This document shows positions 17,923 through 27,569 of a stretch of 64,000 bases of DNA, piece after piece. The number at the start of each line of letters is the position of its first letter. Within the stretch, counting starts at the first letter, position 1. The DNA is taken from the NCBI RefSeq assembly GCF_014697545.1, contig NZ_JACJSA010000001.1, positions 496,001 to 560,000 of the forward strand, read 5' to 3'. The position numbers were made by a program, and so were the translations under genes. The notes below the pieces were generated by a model. That model did no database searches, had not been told where the DNA came from, and saw only the letters and a program-made list of their open reading frames with translations. Source of the DNA: Oscillatoria sp. FACHB-1407 (GTDB lineage: Bacteria > Cyanobacteriota > Cyanobacteriia > Elainellales > Elainellaceae).

Positions 17923-19452
17923 TCAATCAGTTTGGGTCAAAGGTTTGACCACACGATCGATCGCCGTTTGAACAAAAGCCTTGATGAACTCATCCCGGCG
18001 ATTCAGTTGGAACTGCATCTGAACAGCTTCAGTAATGCCACCATCTCCCCATTCCTGGTTGCGGCGGAAGTATTCGATAAAACTTTTGCCTGCAATGCGA
18101 GTTAAATATGCAGCTGTCACTCCCTGAATGGCTCTGCCGATGACAAAGGTACCAATATTTGTTTGCAAAGCAATCGAAAAAAGCTCGATCGCCCCTCTGA
18201 CAACTCCTAGACTGACCAGGGTTCTAGCCAGCGAAAATGCTAGTTCTTTACCTCGCTCAATGTTGAGTTCACAGCCATACACCTGACCTAGCTCCACCAC
18301 CATTTGAGCGTTGACGGCTGCTGTTGCCAACAGATCAATTCCTGGCAAGGGAGTGACTGAAACCACACCCGCTCCGATCCACTGAAATCGATCGACAATC
18401 TTCTCGGCTTGCCGTAATCGTTGAGCATCTAGCAACCGACGCGCTTCTTCACCCAAGCGTTGCGATTGCAATAGGATGTTGTCTGCAATCAGGTCTTCAC
18501 CTTCAAGTCGCAAAATGGCGGCAATCCGCCGCAGTAGCGGCAAGATATCGGGTTCTGGTTGAAAGCGATCGCCATTCTCTAAAACAACCACTTGAGGGTT
18601 TGCCGCGATCGCCACGACATCTTCAGCCGCAACAATTGACTGGACTCGTTGCCGTAATCGAGCCAAAATTGCCTCTCGATCAGCCTCCGTATATAAGTCA
18701 GATTTATTGAGAACGATGAGCGATCGTTTCCCAATTCTTACAAGCGATCGCAACGGCTCATATTCCGACTGACGCAAGTCGTTGTCCAAAACAAACAACA
18801 GTAAATCGGCTTCTGTTGCCAATTGACGGGCGAGTTGTTCTCGCTCAGTCCCTGCAACCCCTGTTTCTAAAATACCGGGGGTATCTGTGATCCAAATCTC
18901 TCGTTCCAATCCTCTTAACTGAAAGGAGTACGTTTCTCCGAGAGTGGTCGTTCCCATCGGTGCGCCCACTTGCCCGACCATACGTCCAACGATCGCATTC
19001 ACGATTGACGTCTTACCCGCTGACCCAGTACCAAACACTAGCAAATGCAACGGTCCCTGAGATAGGATCGCCTGGATTTCACGCGAACGATCGAGCAATG
19101 CTTGCCGAACGACCTCATCTTGAATCTGGGCAACTTGCCGTTCTACGGCTCGCAGTGTTTCTGTAGCCGCATCTGTTTTTTCAACAAACGTTTTTGCGGG
19201 TTGTTTGCGACGGGGAGGACGCAAAAACAAAACGGCATAGTAAATTAAGCTTGCTATCAACGTCGTCAGGAGAGCTAACACAACTCCCAGGACTAGATTG
19301 GCCAACAGCGGCGAGACAAAAGAGAGACTGGCATATAGCCGAATCAGCACGTCAGCTAGCCACAGCAACGATCCCAACGCAAGGAGGATGCTGACAATAG
19401 TGACTAGAAGGCGCGATCGTGACATGAATGGATCTAGTTTCAATAGAACCAT
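17923..19452 (-). CDS. Membrane-anchored GTPase with DUF697-type C terminus
   Basis: A 509-residue protein. Two hydrophobic helices at about 12-35 and 44-72 anchor the N terminus, followed by a GTPase domain: G1 GTGSAGKTS, G3 DTPG, G4 NKSD. The C-terminal 180 residues contain hydrophobic, Gly/Ala-rich helices (VSVTPLPGIDLLATAAVNAQ, VIGRAIQGVTAAYLT) of the DUF697 type. Such proteins are common in cyanobacteria and are thought to act at membranes; the exact role is unknown. A second in-frame start nine codons in (MSRSRLLV) is possible. It lies 284 bases downstream of the RRM gene, separated by a strong stem-loop. Confidence 0.85.
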   Translation of the reverse strand: MVLLKLDPFMSRSRLLVTIVSILLALGSLLWLADVLIRLYASLSFVSPLLANLVLGVVLALLTTLIASLIYYAVLFLRPPRRKQPAKTFVEKTDAATETLRAVERQVAQIQDEVVRQALLDRSREIQAILSQGPLHLLVFGTGSAGKTSIVNAIVGRMVGQVGAPMGTTTLGETYSFQLRGLEREIWITDTPGILETGVAGTEREQLARQLATEADLLLFVLDNDLRQSEYEPLRSLVRIGKRSLIVLNKSDLYTEADREAILARLRQRVQSIVAAEDVVAIAANPQVVVLENGDRFQPEPDILPLLRRIAAILRLEGEDLIADNILLQSQRLGEEARRLLDAQRLRQAEKIVDRFQWIGAGVVSVTPLPGIDLLATAAVNAQMVVELGQVYGCELNIERGKELAFSLARTLVSLGVVRGAIELFSIALQTNIGTFVIGRAIQGVTAAYLTRIAGKSFIEYFRRNQEWGDGGITEAVQMQFQLNRRDEFIKAFVQTAIDRVVKPLTQTD

Positions 19453-19639
19453 TGTAGAGACGATCTTCTAGAGATGATCTCATCGAGATGATCTCAAATC
19501 TCGTCATCCTGGTAAATTGCTCTGTTGGCGTTATCGCTACCTGATATGAGGCATAAAGAATTGGCATCGGCAACGAAGTGCCACGGCACCAGACCTCAAA
19601 TTCCAAACAGCATTACCACCGACATTAAATCGGCTAGCA

Positions 19640-19705
19640 GTCACCATAAACTAGCAGCAATTTCGAGAACATCCTACAGGCTTCTCGAATTGCTGCTATG
19701 GTGAC
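19640..19705 (-). terminator. Long stem-loop between rbp and the GTPase gene
   Basis: The arms GTCACCATA...GCAGCAATTTCGAGAA and TTCTCGAATTGCTGCTATGG are complementary over about 24 bases, with a 5-base insertion and a one-base bulge in one arm and a 12-base loop. On the minus strand it follows the RRM gene, so it could end that transcript. It could also be a dispersed hairpin repeat or a small RNA. Confidence 0.5.
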
Positions 19706-19736
19706 GTATTGCAATCAGGTATGGCGATTAAAAAGC

Positions 19737-20024
19737 CTAAGCTCTGGGAGCACCACCGCCACTCTTAGAACCGCGATAATTTTCACGAGGCTTAGCTTTA
19801 TTGACTCGAATCTCTCGACCAAGCCATTCAGCCCCATCGAGGTCGGCGATCGCCTCATCCTCTTTCGATTCATCCTCCATTTCGACAAAAGCAAAACCTC
19901 GTTTTCTGCCTGTTTCCCGATCCGTAGGGAGGCTTACTCGACTGACTTTGCCATACTCGGCAAAAACTTCGCGCAAATCCTCTTCGGTAGCCTGAAAAGA
20001 CAGGTTGCCAACGTAAATAGTCAC
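19737..20024 (-). CDS. rbp: RRM-type RNA-binding protein (cyanobacterial Rbp)
   Basis: A 95-residue protein with a single RNA recognition motif: RNP2 IYVGNLSF and RNP1 RGFAFVEM, and a short Gly-rich tail (SGGGAPRA). Cyanobacterial Rbp proteins bind mRNAs, are often cold- or light-regulated, and some localise thylakoid-protein mRNAs. The frame extends to a TTG four codons upstream, but GGAGAGG lies exactly before the GTG at 20024, giving the usual start MTIYVGNLSF, so that start is used. A long AT-rich leader upstream would suit post-transcriptional control. Confidence 0.93.
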   Translation of the reverse strand: MTIYVGNLSFQATEEDLREVFAEYGKVSRVSLPTDRETGRKRGFAFVEMEDESKEDEAIADLDGAEWLGREIRVNKAKPRENYRGSKSGGGAPRA

Positions 20025-20264
20025 GATCCTCTCCAAACCAAATTTGATGTAGGGGCGAGTTAGGCAGTACCCTTGGGAACGTTAATAAAACATTCCTCAG
20101 GCTATTACCAAACTTTACTTCGCTGTGATCATAGCTGATCTTCTGACAAATGGCAGTAGCATATCAACCAAACAGGCATGTGCTTTTCTAAAGCTTTTCA
20201 TAGATTTACATAACCATTAGAATTTGCCTGTTTAATTGAGTTTTTTACGTCATTTATAAGTGTT

Positions 20265-22532
20265 TTATCGCACAATTTCACCCATATAGTTACCCCAAAG
20301 TTCAGCCGCTTGAGCACTTGCCCCTGACGTTGGGGTATTGTCATCATTTCCAAACCATATTCCAGTAACAATGTTGCGATTGGGAATATAGCCAACAAAC
20401 CAGAGGTCGCGATTATCGTTATTGGTCCCTGTTTTACCCGCCTCACCCAGGCCCAGATAGGCGTTACGCCCTGTGCCATTGCGGATGACTCCCTGAAGCA
20501 GGTCAGTCATAGTGCCTGCAATTCTTGCATCTAAGACAGGAACATTGATTTGGGGGTCGGTCGCGATATCGTAAATTACTCGACAGGTTTCAGGGTTATT
20601 GGGGTCAGTGCAGTCGCTGCTGTCCAAAATTCGATTAATTGCATGGGGACGGTTCCAGTTGCCGTTGTTGGCTAGCGTTCCGTAGGCTCCAGTCAACTCC
20701 AGTAGGGTCACTTCGCTCTGCCCTAATACGAGTCCGGGCACCGGATTGAGTTCAGATTGAATGCCCATCCGATCAGCCATATTGACAACCTGATTTAGCC
20801 CCACATCTTGAGCCACTCTCAACGCAACCACGTTTTCTGAAAGAGCTAGACCCGTGTCTACATCCATACTGCTGACTCTGGAGCGGCACCCCTCAAACAC
20901 CTGTCCACCCCACTCCAGGTCATCGCAGGAGTAGGATCGACCCGGAGAGATGCCCTGCTCGATCGCCGCTGTGAAGGCAAACACCTTAAACGTCGAACCG
21001 GGTTGGCGTAGAGCCTGGGTTGCTCGATTAAACTGGCTCTCCTGAAAGTTGTATCCCCCCACCAGGGAGAGCACACCCCCTGTGCTGGAGTCGAGTGTCA
21101 CCAACGCTCCTTGCGAGAACCCAGCAGCGGCTCCATTATTGTCGATCGCCGCTTGTAGAGAAGTCTCTGCGGTCGTTTGAAAGCGAGGCTCTAGCGTACT
21201 TTCAACAATGAAATTGCCCTCTTGAGCAAGCTCCTCCCCCAATAGCGTTTCTAACTCGTCAAAGACGTAGCTATAAAAGTAGGGAGCAATCGTGCTGCGC
21301 AATTCTTCAACAGCAGCAGGGTTAATTTCAATGCGCGATCGCCTTGCCCGTTGTGCCTCTTGAGCCGTGATCATGCCCTGTGCTGCCATACGGTTGATAA
21401 TGCGATCCCGTAGCTCTACTGCCGTGTCGTAGTCTTGCACCGGGTTAAAGGCATTGGGAGCAGGTAGAATACCCACCAGCGTCGCCGCCTCAGAAATCGA
21501 TAAATCACGTGCTGACTTACCAAAATAGAACTGTGCTGCATCCTCAAACCCATAGGTACCATTACCCAGATAGACACGGTTGAGATACATCAATAGCAAA
21601 TAGTTCTTGCTGTAATAGGTTTCTAGCTTGAGAGCGACAACTGCTTCCCGCAGCTTGCGCCCCGCTGAATCTTCGGTGCCAACATACTCCCGAAAAATAC
21701 TCCGTGCCAATTGCTGGCTGATAGTGCTTCCACCTTCCCGGATCTCACCCCCTCGAATATTGGTCACCAGGGCACGCAAGATACCAATCGGATCAATGCC
21801 CAGGTGCCAGTAATAACGAGAGTCTTCAGAGGCAAGCACTGCCTGAGGCAAATAAGGGGAGAAATCTGATAACCGTTGCATCTCAATATGGGCACGGTTG
21901 CGCGGCTCACGTAATGGAGTCTGGCGATCGCGTGCATAGACCACCACCGGACCTTGAACCGATTCTGGCAACGGATACACCGAAAAGCGTTGCCCCTGCA
22001 CCCCCACCCAGAGCCCCACCAGAGCACTCACCCCGGTAAAACCATACAGCCCATACCGAAAAACCTTGGCATACCAGGGAGGTGGATCGACGTACCGCAA
22101 CTGCACAGAAGCTGCCAACTCCGGCGGTCCTAAAGTCAACACATCTCCGTGTCGTAGCTCCAGGGTATTGAGGCGGCGTTTGCCACGGTAGATGCCATTG
22201 GTGGAATTTTCGTCCTTGATTAAAAAGGGAGTATTCCGTCCTCCCATGCGCGTCAGGGAGAGGTGAACCTGACTGACAACGGGATTTCGCACCACAATGT
22301 CACAGGATTTAGAACTGCGCCCCAACACATATCGCTCTCCCAAAAGCGGATAGGTTTCTGCTTTAGGTGACTCTGCCTCTTGCACCAACAGTTCTGGCAC
22401 TCTCGCATTAGGCTTGAGAATCAGTTTTGAGAAGTTGATCTTTGCCTGAACCGTTTGAACAGCCTGGGTAATGACGTTCAACAGAGTTTTGGGTTGATTA
22501 GGGGGTTGAGGAGGCGTTTGGGGTGGGGTCAT
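20265..22532 (-). CDS. Class A penicillin-binding protein with N-terminal FHA domain
   Basis: A 755-residue bifunctional peptidoglycan synthase. Residues about 60-145 form an FHA phosphothreonine-binding domain (VLGRSSKSCDIVV, STNGIYRG). A membrane helix follows at about 160-180, then a GT51 glycosyltransferase domain (EDSRYYWHLGIDP, GGSTISQQLARS) and a transpeptidase domain with active Ser513 in PGSTFK and the KTGT box (GEAGKTGTNN). The FHA domain faces the cytoplasm, so wall synthesis may be tuned by Ser/Thr kinases; the kinase at 35.1 kb is one candidate. Single gene. Confidence 0.95.
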   Translation of the reverse strand: MTPPQTPPQPPNQPKTLLNVITQAVQTVQAKINFSKLILKPNARVPELLVQEAESPKAETYPLLGERYVLGRSSKSCDIVVRNPVVSQVHLSLTRMGGRNTPFLIKDENSTNGIYRGKRRLNTLELRHGDVLTLGPPELAASVQLRYVDPPPWYAKVFRYGLYGFTGVSALVGLWVGVQGQRFSVYPLPESVQGPVVVYARDRQTPLREPRNRAHIEMQRLSDFSPYLPQAVLASEDSRYYWHLGIDPIGILRALVTNIRGGEIREGGSTISQQLARSIFREYVGTEDSAGRKLREAVVALKLETYYSKNYLLLMYLNRVYLGNGTYGFEDAAQFYFGKSARDLSISEAATLVGILPAPNAFNPVQDYDTAVELRDRIINRMAAQGMITAQEAQRARRSRIEINPAAVEELRSTIAPYFYSYVFDELETLLGEELAQEGNFIVESTLEPRFQTTAETSLQAAIDNNGAAAGFSQGALVTLDSSTGGVLSLVGGYNFQESQFNRATQALRQPGSTFKVFAFTAAIEQGISPGRSYSCDDLEWGGQVFEGCRSRVSSMDVDTGLALSENVVALRVAQDVGLNQVVNMADRMGIQSELNPVPGLVLGQSEVTLLELTGAYGTLANNGNWNRPHAINRILDSSDCTDPNNPETCRVIYDIATDPQINVPVLDARIAGTMTDLLQGVIRNGTGRNAYLGLGEAGKTGTNNDNRDLWFVGYIPNRNIVTGIWFGNDDNTPTSGASAQAAELWGNYMGEIVR

Positions 22533-22974
22533 GTACAGTTAGCGCAGAGCTATACAGAGAAAGGCAACACTCAGTTGTACTTGAGTTCCGAATTTGTTAC
22601 ATCCTATTCTACTCACTGCCACATCATTGGGTTTATCTCAAAAGAGCGATTACCCCGTAGGTGAACTGCTTTCTATTGCAATGAATTGAGCATACTGTAA
22701 CATCTCATATCTGTAGATTTACGGAAGCAACCTTTTTCTTAATTCATAATCCGTTTTAATCATGTTTGGTAATGTCAAAACAGCATCGGAGACACGATAG
22801 TAAGCGAATCTCACGGGCATGTCTTTGCATAATTCCAACGAAAGATCCCTGTCATCCCAATCTTTTTTTTGCTCTGTTGGTAATCCAAAAAGTTAGGGAA
22901 CTCTGGGTATATAGAGCAACTATTTTAACCTGATTAGAGAATTGCAACTGTGCGTATTGGGAGATGGGTTTGTG
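22533..22974. other. Divergent intergenic region, nothing specific
   Basis: About 440 bases between two divergent genes. It should carry both promoters. A GGGAG stretch at 22959-22963 is the ribosome site for the GAF-kinase gene. No repeat or RNA was recognised. Confidence 0.4.
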
Positions 22975-24444
22975 ATGCTAAGCCCTGAAGGAAGACTATT
23001 TTGCCGTGTAGATGATATGCCAAACCTAGAGCGAGAGCAACAACGATTAAGGATATTAAAAGAGCTTGGATTATTGGAGAACGGCAGTGTACCCGTTTTT
23101 GAGGAAGCCACTCAAACCGCCGCACACATTCTAAATGCATCCATCTGCATTCTGGGCGTCATCGATCACGATCGCCAGATTTTCAAATCTGCGGTCGGGC
23201 TATCTAGAATTGGGCTGATGAACGATCTTGCGTCATCGCGTCAGTTGGCTCGACCAGAAGCCTTTTGCACCCATGTTGTTGAGAGCCGTCAGGTATTAGC
23301 AATCGATGACGCGACCTTATATCCTGCTTTTGCTGCCAGTCTTCTCGTTCAACGCTATGGTATCCGAGCCTATCTGGGAGTTCCTTTGGTCACCTCCAGT
23401 GGGCACTGCATCGGCACACTTGCCATTCTCGATTTAGCTCCGCGCCAATTTACAGCCAAGGAGATTGAGCTGTTAGAGTTAGTCGCTCGTTGGAGCATGA
23501 GCGAATTTGAGCGCAACCGTTTCCTCCAAAATCCCCCTCCTCAGCCAGAGCAACCTGAGCCTCTGCCCTCTAGTTCTAAGCCTTCCACGTCCCCCAATCT
23601 GTCAGGGCTAGCGTTGGTCAAGCTCGATCTCATCACTCAAATGACCCAAGAGCTACGCACACCCCTAACCTCGATTCTGGGTATGGCAAGCGTGTTGAAC
23701 CGGGAAATCTACGGTCCATTGACCGACAAGCAAAAAGAATACATGGACATCATTCACAACAGTGGTCAGTACTTATTGACCTTAGTGAATGAGGTTTTGG
23801 AGGTGGGCGCATTAGCCACGGATCAACAGCCCCTGAATCTCACTGCCGTTGATATTGAGATGCTCTGCCAGCAGGCATTTAGCACATTAGGGCAATCCGC
23901 TCAGCGACGCGAACAACAGATTCGCTTGACCGTCGAGCCTGGGCAACGGGTCTGGTTGCTCGACAAGGATAAAGTGCGCCAGATGCTCTATCACCTCGTA
24001 TTTAATGTGATTCAGGCTTCCAGCGCAGATAGCATTATTCGTATCCATGTAGCTCATAAGCGCGACCAGTTGCATATTGCCGTTTGGACATCGCACCCCT
24101 GGTTGGGTGACGGCTTGCCTCAGGCAGAACTACGCTCTAATCAACTTCTCCACTCATCTCTTCGAGAGTGGAGTGGCATAAGTAGCGATCGCCAATTTGT
24201 AAGCGCAGTCGAACTTGATCGAATAGATGAGGTTAATCTTCACCATTCATCTTCAGAACACCTGGAAGACGCAGAGCCAAAACCTGATATCTCTCGGCAA
24301 AGCCTGGGGCTTATGTTTAGCCGATGTCTGGCACAAACCCATGGCGGTGATATCACGATCCAGGGGTCCGCAGAAACAGGCTATCGCTATGTGATTCAAT
24401 TACCTCGACTGACAGGCACCCCAAACAAAGAAGAAGCCTCATAG
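22975..24444 (+). CDS. GAF-domain histidine-kinase-like protein lacking the phosphoacceptor His
   Basis: A 489-residue protein. The first 190 residues hold a GAF domain (VPVFEEATQTAAHILN ... YLGVPLVTSSGHCIGTLAIL), then a Pro-rich linker, a HisKA-like dimerisation region and a HATPase-like region. The H box reads MTQELRTPL, with Gln225 where the phosphorylated His is expected. The ATPase part keeps an N-like box (VFNVIQAS) and a late Gly (THGGDI), but no DxGxG motif is visible. It is probably not an active kinase and may act as a regulator or scaffold. The ATG at 22975 is preferred, with GGGAG upstream. Its stop lies 3 bases from that of the convergent ABC permease gene. Confidence 0.88.
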   Translation: MLSPEGRLFCRVDDMPNLEREQQRLRILKELGLLENGSVPVFEEATQTAAHILNASICILGVIDHDRQIFKSAVGLSRIGLMNDLASSRQLARPEAFCTHVVESRQVLAIDDATLYPAFAASLLVQRYGIRAYLGVPLVTSSGHCIGTLAILDLAPRQFTAKEIELLELVARWSMSEFERNRFLQNPPPQPEQPEPLPSSSKPSTSPNLSGLALVKLDLITQMTQELRTPLTSILGMASVLNREIYGPLTDKQKEYMDIIHNSGQYLLTLVNEVLEVGALATDQQPLNLTAVDIEMLCQQAFSTLGQSAQRREQQIRLTVEPGQRVWLLDKDKVRQMLYHLVFNVIQASSADSIIRIHVAHKRDQLHIAVWTSHPWLGDGLPQAELRSNQLLHSSLREWSGISSDRQFVSAVELDRIDEVNLHHSSSEHLEDAEPKPDISRQSLGLMFSRCLAQTHGGDITIQGSAETGYRYVIQLPRLTGTPNKEEAS

Positions 24445-24447
24445 CTG

Positions 24448-25251
24448 CTATTTGCCACTCCAGTGAATGAATCGTTTCTCGACTAGCAGAAAGAACACAT
24501 TCAAAAAGTAGCCCAGGATGCCTGTGATCAAAATTGAGGCATACATGTCTTGAACATTGAGAATTTGTTGAGCATCAATGATGCGCTTCCCTAACCCCTG
24601 CTCAGTGCCAATAAACATCTCTGCCACAATCACGATCACAAGAGCAATACTGATACCACTGCGAAGCCCGATGAAAGTTTGGGGCAAGCTTTCAAATAAC
24701 AGCACATCTCTAAAGATTTGCAGGCGATTGGCACCCATAACCTTTGCGGCTAGGATGCGCGATCGCTTGGCATTCATCACACCATAGGCACTGTTGAACA
24801 AAATCAGCAACAGCGCACTAAACGCAGCAATGATGACCTTTGAGATGTCGCTGACTCCAAAAAACAGAATAAACATCGGGATCAGAGCACTGGCAGGTGT
24901 AGAGCGAAAAAAATCAATGAGAAACTCGACACTGCGGTAGACCCTCTCGGAACTACCTAACGCAACCCCTAGGGGAACTCCAACGACCGCTGCCATGAGA
25001 AACGCCTGAAACGTTCTCAACACAGTAGCGGCGAAATCCGTCATCATGGTTCCGCCAAAGATCTCGCTAAAGAGCCGCGCAAGAGTAGCGATCGGCGTTG
25101 GCAGCAATACCGGGTTGACCCACCCGGAGATGGAAATAAACCACCAGACAACAAACAACAACAGCACGCCTAACAGAGGCAAGAGCTTATCAACGATCGC
25201 CTGTAGAGGCAATGCCCGAAGAGTAGGGCTAGATGGGCGAACGACAGTCAT
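24448..25251 (-). CDS. ABC importer permease (NitT/TauT family)
   Basis: A 267-residue inner-membrane protein with about six helices and the EAA-type loop (FLIDFFRSTPASALIPMFILFFG ... VMGANRLQIFRDVLLFESLPQ). It forms the channel of the importer encoded with the ATPase and binding protein. The frame extends 11 codons upstream, but the ATG at 25251 overlaps the ATPase stop codon as ATGA, the usual coupled arrangement, and is used here. Substrates of this family include nitrate, sulfonates, taurine, bicarbonate and pyrimidine precursors; this one cannot be told. Confidence 0.93.
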   Translation of the reverse strand: MTVVRPSSPTLRALPLQAIVDKLLPLLGVLLLFVVWWFISISGWVNPVLLPTPIATLARLFSEIFGGTMMTDFAATVLRTFQAFLMAAVVGVPLGVALGSSERVYRSVEFLIDFFRSTPASALIPMFILFFGVSDISKVIIAAFSALLLILFNSAYGVMNAKRSRILAAKVMGANRLQIFRDVLLFESLPQTFIGLRSGISIALVIVIVAEMFIGTEQGLGKRIIDAQQILNVQDMYASILITGILGYFLNVFFLLVEKRFIHWSGK

Positions 25252-26039
25252 TTGCGCATCTCCTGACGAAAGATGTCTAGACAATGGCGGCTTACTTCGA
25301 CAAATTCTGGAGATGACAGGGTATCGGGAGTGCGGGGACGGGGGGCTTTAAAAGAAACTCGTTCTACCAGACGGGTTGGACGCTTGCTCAGCAACAGAAC
25401 TGTGTCAGCCAGATAGACCGCTTCTTCGAGATTGTGAACCACCATTAACATCGGCAGAGCAGCCGTCATGAAAATCTCTTGCAGCTTGTCACGGACAAAC
25501 AGGGTTGTCTCAAAATCTAACGCTGAGAATGGTTCATCCAGGAACAAAACTTCCGGGTCAGCAACCAGAGCACGCAGAATTGAGATCAGTTGTTGCTGTC
25601 CACCGGAAAAGCTATAGGGATAACGCCGCAAATCAAGGCGGATGTCAAACGTAGCGATGAGTTTTTCAACGCGATCGCGACATTCTCGCTCCGAGATCCC
25701 TTTTGCTTTGAGGGGGTAGGCAATATTATCAAAGGCACTCAGCCAGGGAAAGAGGGAATCTCGATAGTTTTGAAAGACATAACCAATGCGAGCACGCCGG
25801 ATTGGCTTGTCGTTGATCCAGATTTGCCCTGAATCGAATGGCAACAAGCCACTGATCATGTTGATCAACGTGGACTTACCACATCCATTGGGGCCAAAAA
25901 TCGAGATGAACTCATTGTTGGGTAAGTCAAGACTGAAATTGTCGTAAAGCGGTTGTCCAGCAAAGGATTTGCTTAATCCTTCGATGCGGATACAAGTTGT
26001 CGGTGGGGCGATTTTGGTTTCAGCATCAACCTTGACCAT
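25248..26039 (-). CDS. ABC importer ATPase (NitT/TauT family)
   Basis: A 263-residue cytoplasmic ATPase: Walker A GPNGCGKST, Q-loop YVFQNYRDSLFPW, signature FSGGQQQ, Walker B VLFLDEPFSALD and switch His in MVVHNLEEA. It powers the permease encoded next, with whose gene it overlaps by four bases. The binding-protein gene lies 20 bases upstream. The signature is SGGQQQ rather than the more usual SGGQRQ, a minor variation. Confidence 0.95.
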   Translation of the reverse strand: MVKVDAETKIAPPTTCIRIEGLSKSFAGQPLYDNFSLDLPNNEFISIFGPNGCGKSTLINMISGLLPFDSGQIWINDKPIRRARIGYVFQNYRDSLFPWLSAFDNIAYPLKAKGISERECRDRVEKLIATFDIRLDLRRYPYSFSGGQQQLISILRALVADPEVLFLDEPFSALDFETTLFVRDKLQEIFMTAALPMLMVVHNLEEAVYLADTVLLLSKRPTRLVERVSFKAPRPRTPDTLSSPEFVEVSRHCLDIFRQEMRK

Positions 26040-26059
26040 GACGGGTTACTCGCGTGAGG

Positions 26060-27097
26060 TTAAGCAGGTTTATAGAGCAGTGGTTCCACTTCGACTGTGC
26101 GGGAAAATACACCTTTGTCTGTCATGAAATCAAAGAACTTTTGAAAATAGCCGACATCCTCTGGTGTGAACTCGTCATACATGGTGTAAGCAGCGAGAGG
26201 CACCTTTTGCACCAGATCACCCTCGATCGCCGTGTAGCCGACTAAATATTGCCGCGCCTCATCGGGATCATTGCGGATGTCTTCGATCGCTTTGCGATAG
26301 GCTTCGGCGTAGACCTTAGCCGTCTCAGGATAGGCATTGATGAATTGGGTGCTCAAAGTCGCTGAACCACCAAACCAGGGTGCTTTGGGGTCATCTAAGA
26401 TGTACTTGGCGACAACTCCGTTTTCGAGAATGCGGGTGATTCCCTTCATGCTGCCGACGGTGCCTGTAGGCTCTAGCGTGTAAGCAGCATCAATTTGACC
26501 TGCTTCGATCGCCGCAACGTGCTGTTTGATTTCAAGCTGCATCACTTGAACCCCAGTGATACCGTTTTTCTCTAAGACTGCTTCGGCGATCGCCTTGTTT
26601 TGTGCGCCTGGACCTGAAGCTACTTTCTTACCCTGTAGGTCGGCGATCGATTGGATTGGGCTGTCTTTAGCCACAATGAACTGTTCTAAGACATAGTCCA
26701 CATTGCTGGGATTGGAGGCAAAGATTTTGAACAAGCCAGGTGAGGCAATTTCAGCCAATGCCAAAGCTCCTGATGCCGTCCCGTTACCCGACCCTTGTAA
26801 TCGTCCTGCAATAATCCCCTCTGCAACTTGTTGTGCAGAAGCAAACTTTACCGCTTCTACGTCTAAACCTGCCTCTTTGAAGTAGCCTTTCTCAACCCCC
26901 AAGTACAGCGGCAAGCCAGAGGCAATAGGCCAGAATCCAATTGAGATCTTTCCGGGATTTTCGGAACTAGAACCGGAAGCAGCGGTTGATTCGGTTTGAG
27001 GAGCCTGAGTTGAAGAGGGTTGCACACAGGCATGAGCCGCTGTAGCTAAGACTGCACCAGCACCTACTTGTAATAATGTCCGTCTACGAATTCCCAT
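26060..27097 (-). CDS. ABC importer substrate-binding lipoprotein, NMT1/SsuA-like
   Basis: A 345-residue exported protein. The N terminus GIRRRTLLQVG has a twin-arginine-type motif and a lipobox ending AAHAC (Cys24), so it is likely a Tat-exported lipoprotein on the periplasmic face of the membrane. The body is a periplasmic binding protein of the NMT1/THI5-like type (ISIGFWPIASGLPLYLGVEKG, DLQGKKVASGPGAQNK). It is the first gene of the operon. The substrate is not evident; the family covers sulfonates, nitrate, taurine and thiamine precursors. Confidence 0.92.
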   Translation of the reverse strand: MGIRRRTLLQVGAGAVLATAAHACVQPSSTQAPQTESTAASGSSSENPGKISIGFWPIASGLPLYLGVEKGYFKEAGLDVEAVKFASAQQVAEGIIAGRLQGSGNGTASGALALAEIASPGLFKIFASNPSNVDYVLEQFIVAKDSPIQSIADLQGKKVASGPGAQNKAIAEAVLEKNGITGVQVMQLEIKQHVAAIEAGQIDAAYTLEPTGTVGSMKGITRILENGVVAKYILDDPKAPWFGGSATLSTQFINAYPETAKVYAEAYRKAIEDIRNDPDEARQYLVGYTAIEGDLVQKVPLAAYTMYDEFTPEDVGYFQKFFDFMTDKGVFSRTVEVEPLLYKPA

Positions 27098-27266
27098 AAT
27101 GAATCTCCCTCATGGTTGCCCATCACGGTACAGGTAGGACGTGAATATTCAGAGAAAAAATCGGGAAGAAATCGAGAAGTTTAGCCAGGAACAGGTTGAA
27201 GGGGATCTGGAAACTATCAACGCTTAGATGCTACAGACATCTTATTCATGAAGAAGTCTGAGATGT

Positions 27267-27505
27267 AGTCAATGGTCAATCGTCATGGGTCAATGGTCAA
27301 TCGTCATGGGTCAATGGTCAATCGTCATGGGTCAATGGTCAATGGTCAATGGTCAATCGTCATGGGTCATGGTCAATCGTCATGGGTCAATCGTCAATCG
27401 TCATGGGTCAATCGTCAATCGTCATGGGTCAATGGTCAATCGTCATGGGTCAATCGTCATGGGTCGATGGTCAATCGTCATGGGTCAATGGTCAATCGTT
27501 GCTGG
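27267..27505. repeat. Heptanucleotide tandem array, GTCAATG/GTCAATC/GTCATGG
   Basis: About 34 seven-base units in mixed order, three of them (GTCAATG GTCAATC GTCATGG) often forming a 21-base superunit. Because seven is not a multiple of three, all three frames look open and repetitive; none is a gene. It lies between the binding-protein and AAA genes. A related array is at 36958-37087. Confidence 0.95.
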
Positions 27506-27569
27506 TCATACATAAATGACGAATAACGAATGAAAGAGTAGGTTTCACGATCGATTTCGGACTGTTACA

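Noticed and set aside
27272-27526. Open frames rich in MVNRHGS repeats
   Set aside because: They arise from the seven-base array, which is open in all frames and has no ribosome site or family match.
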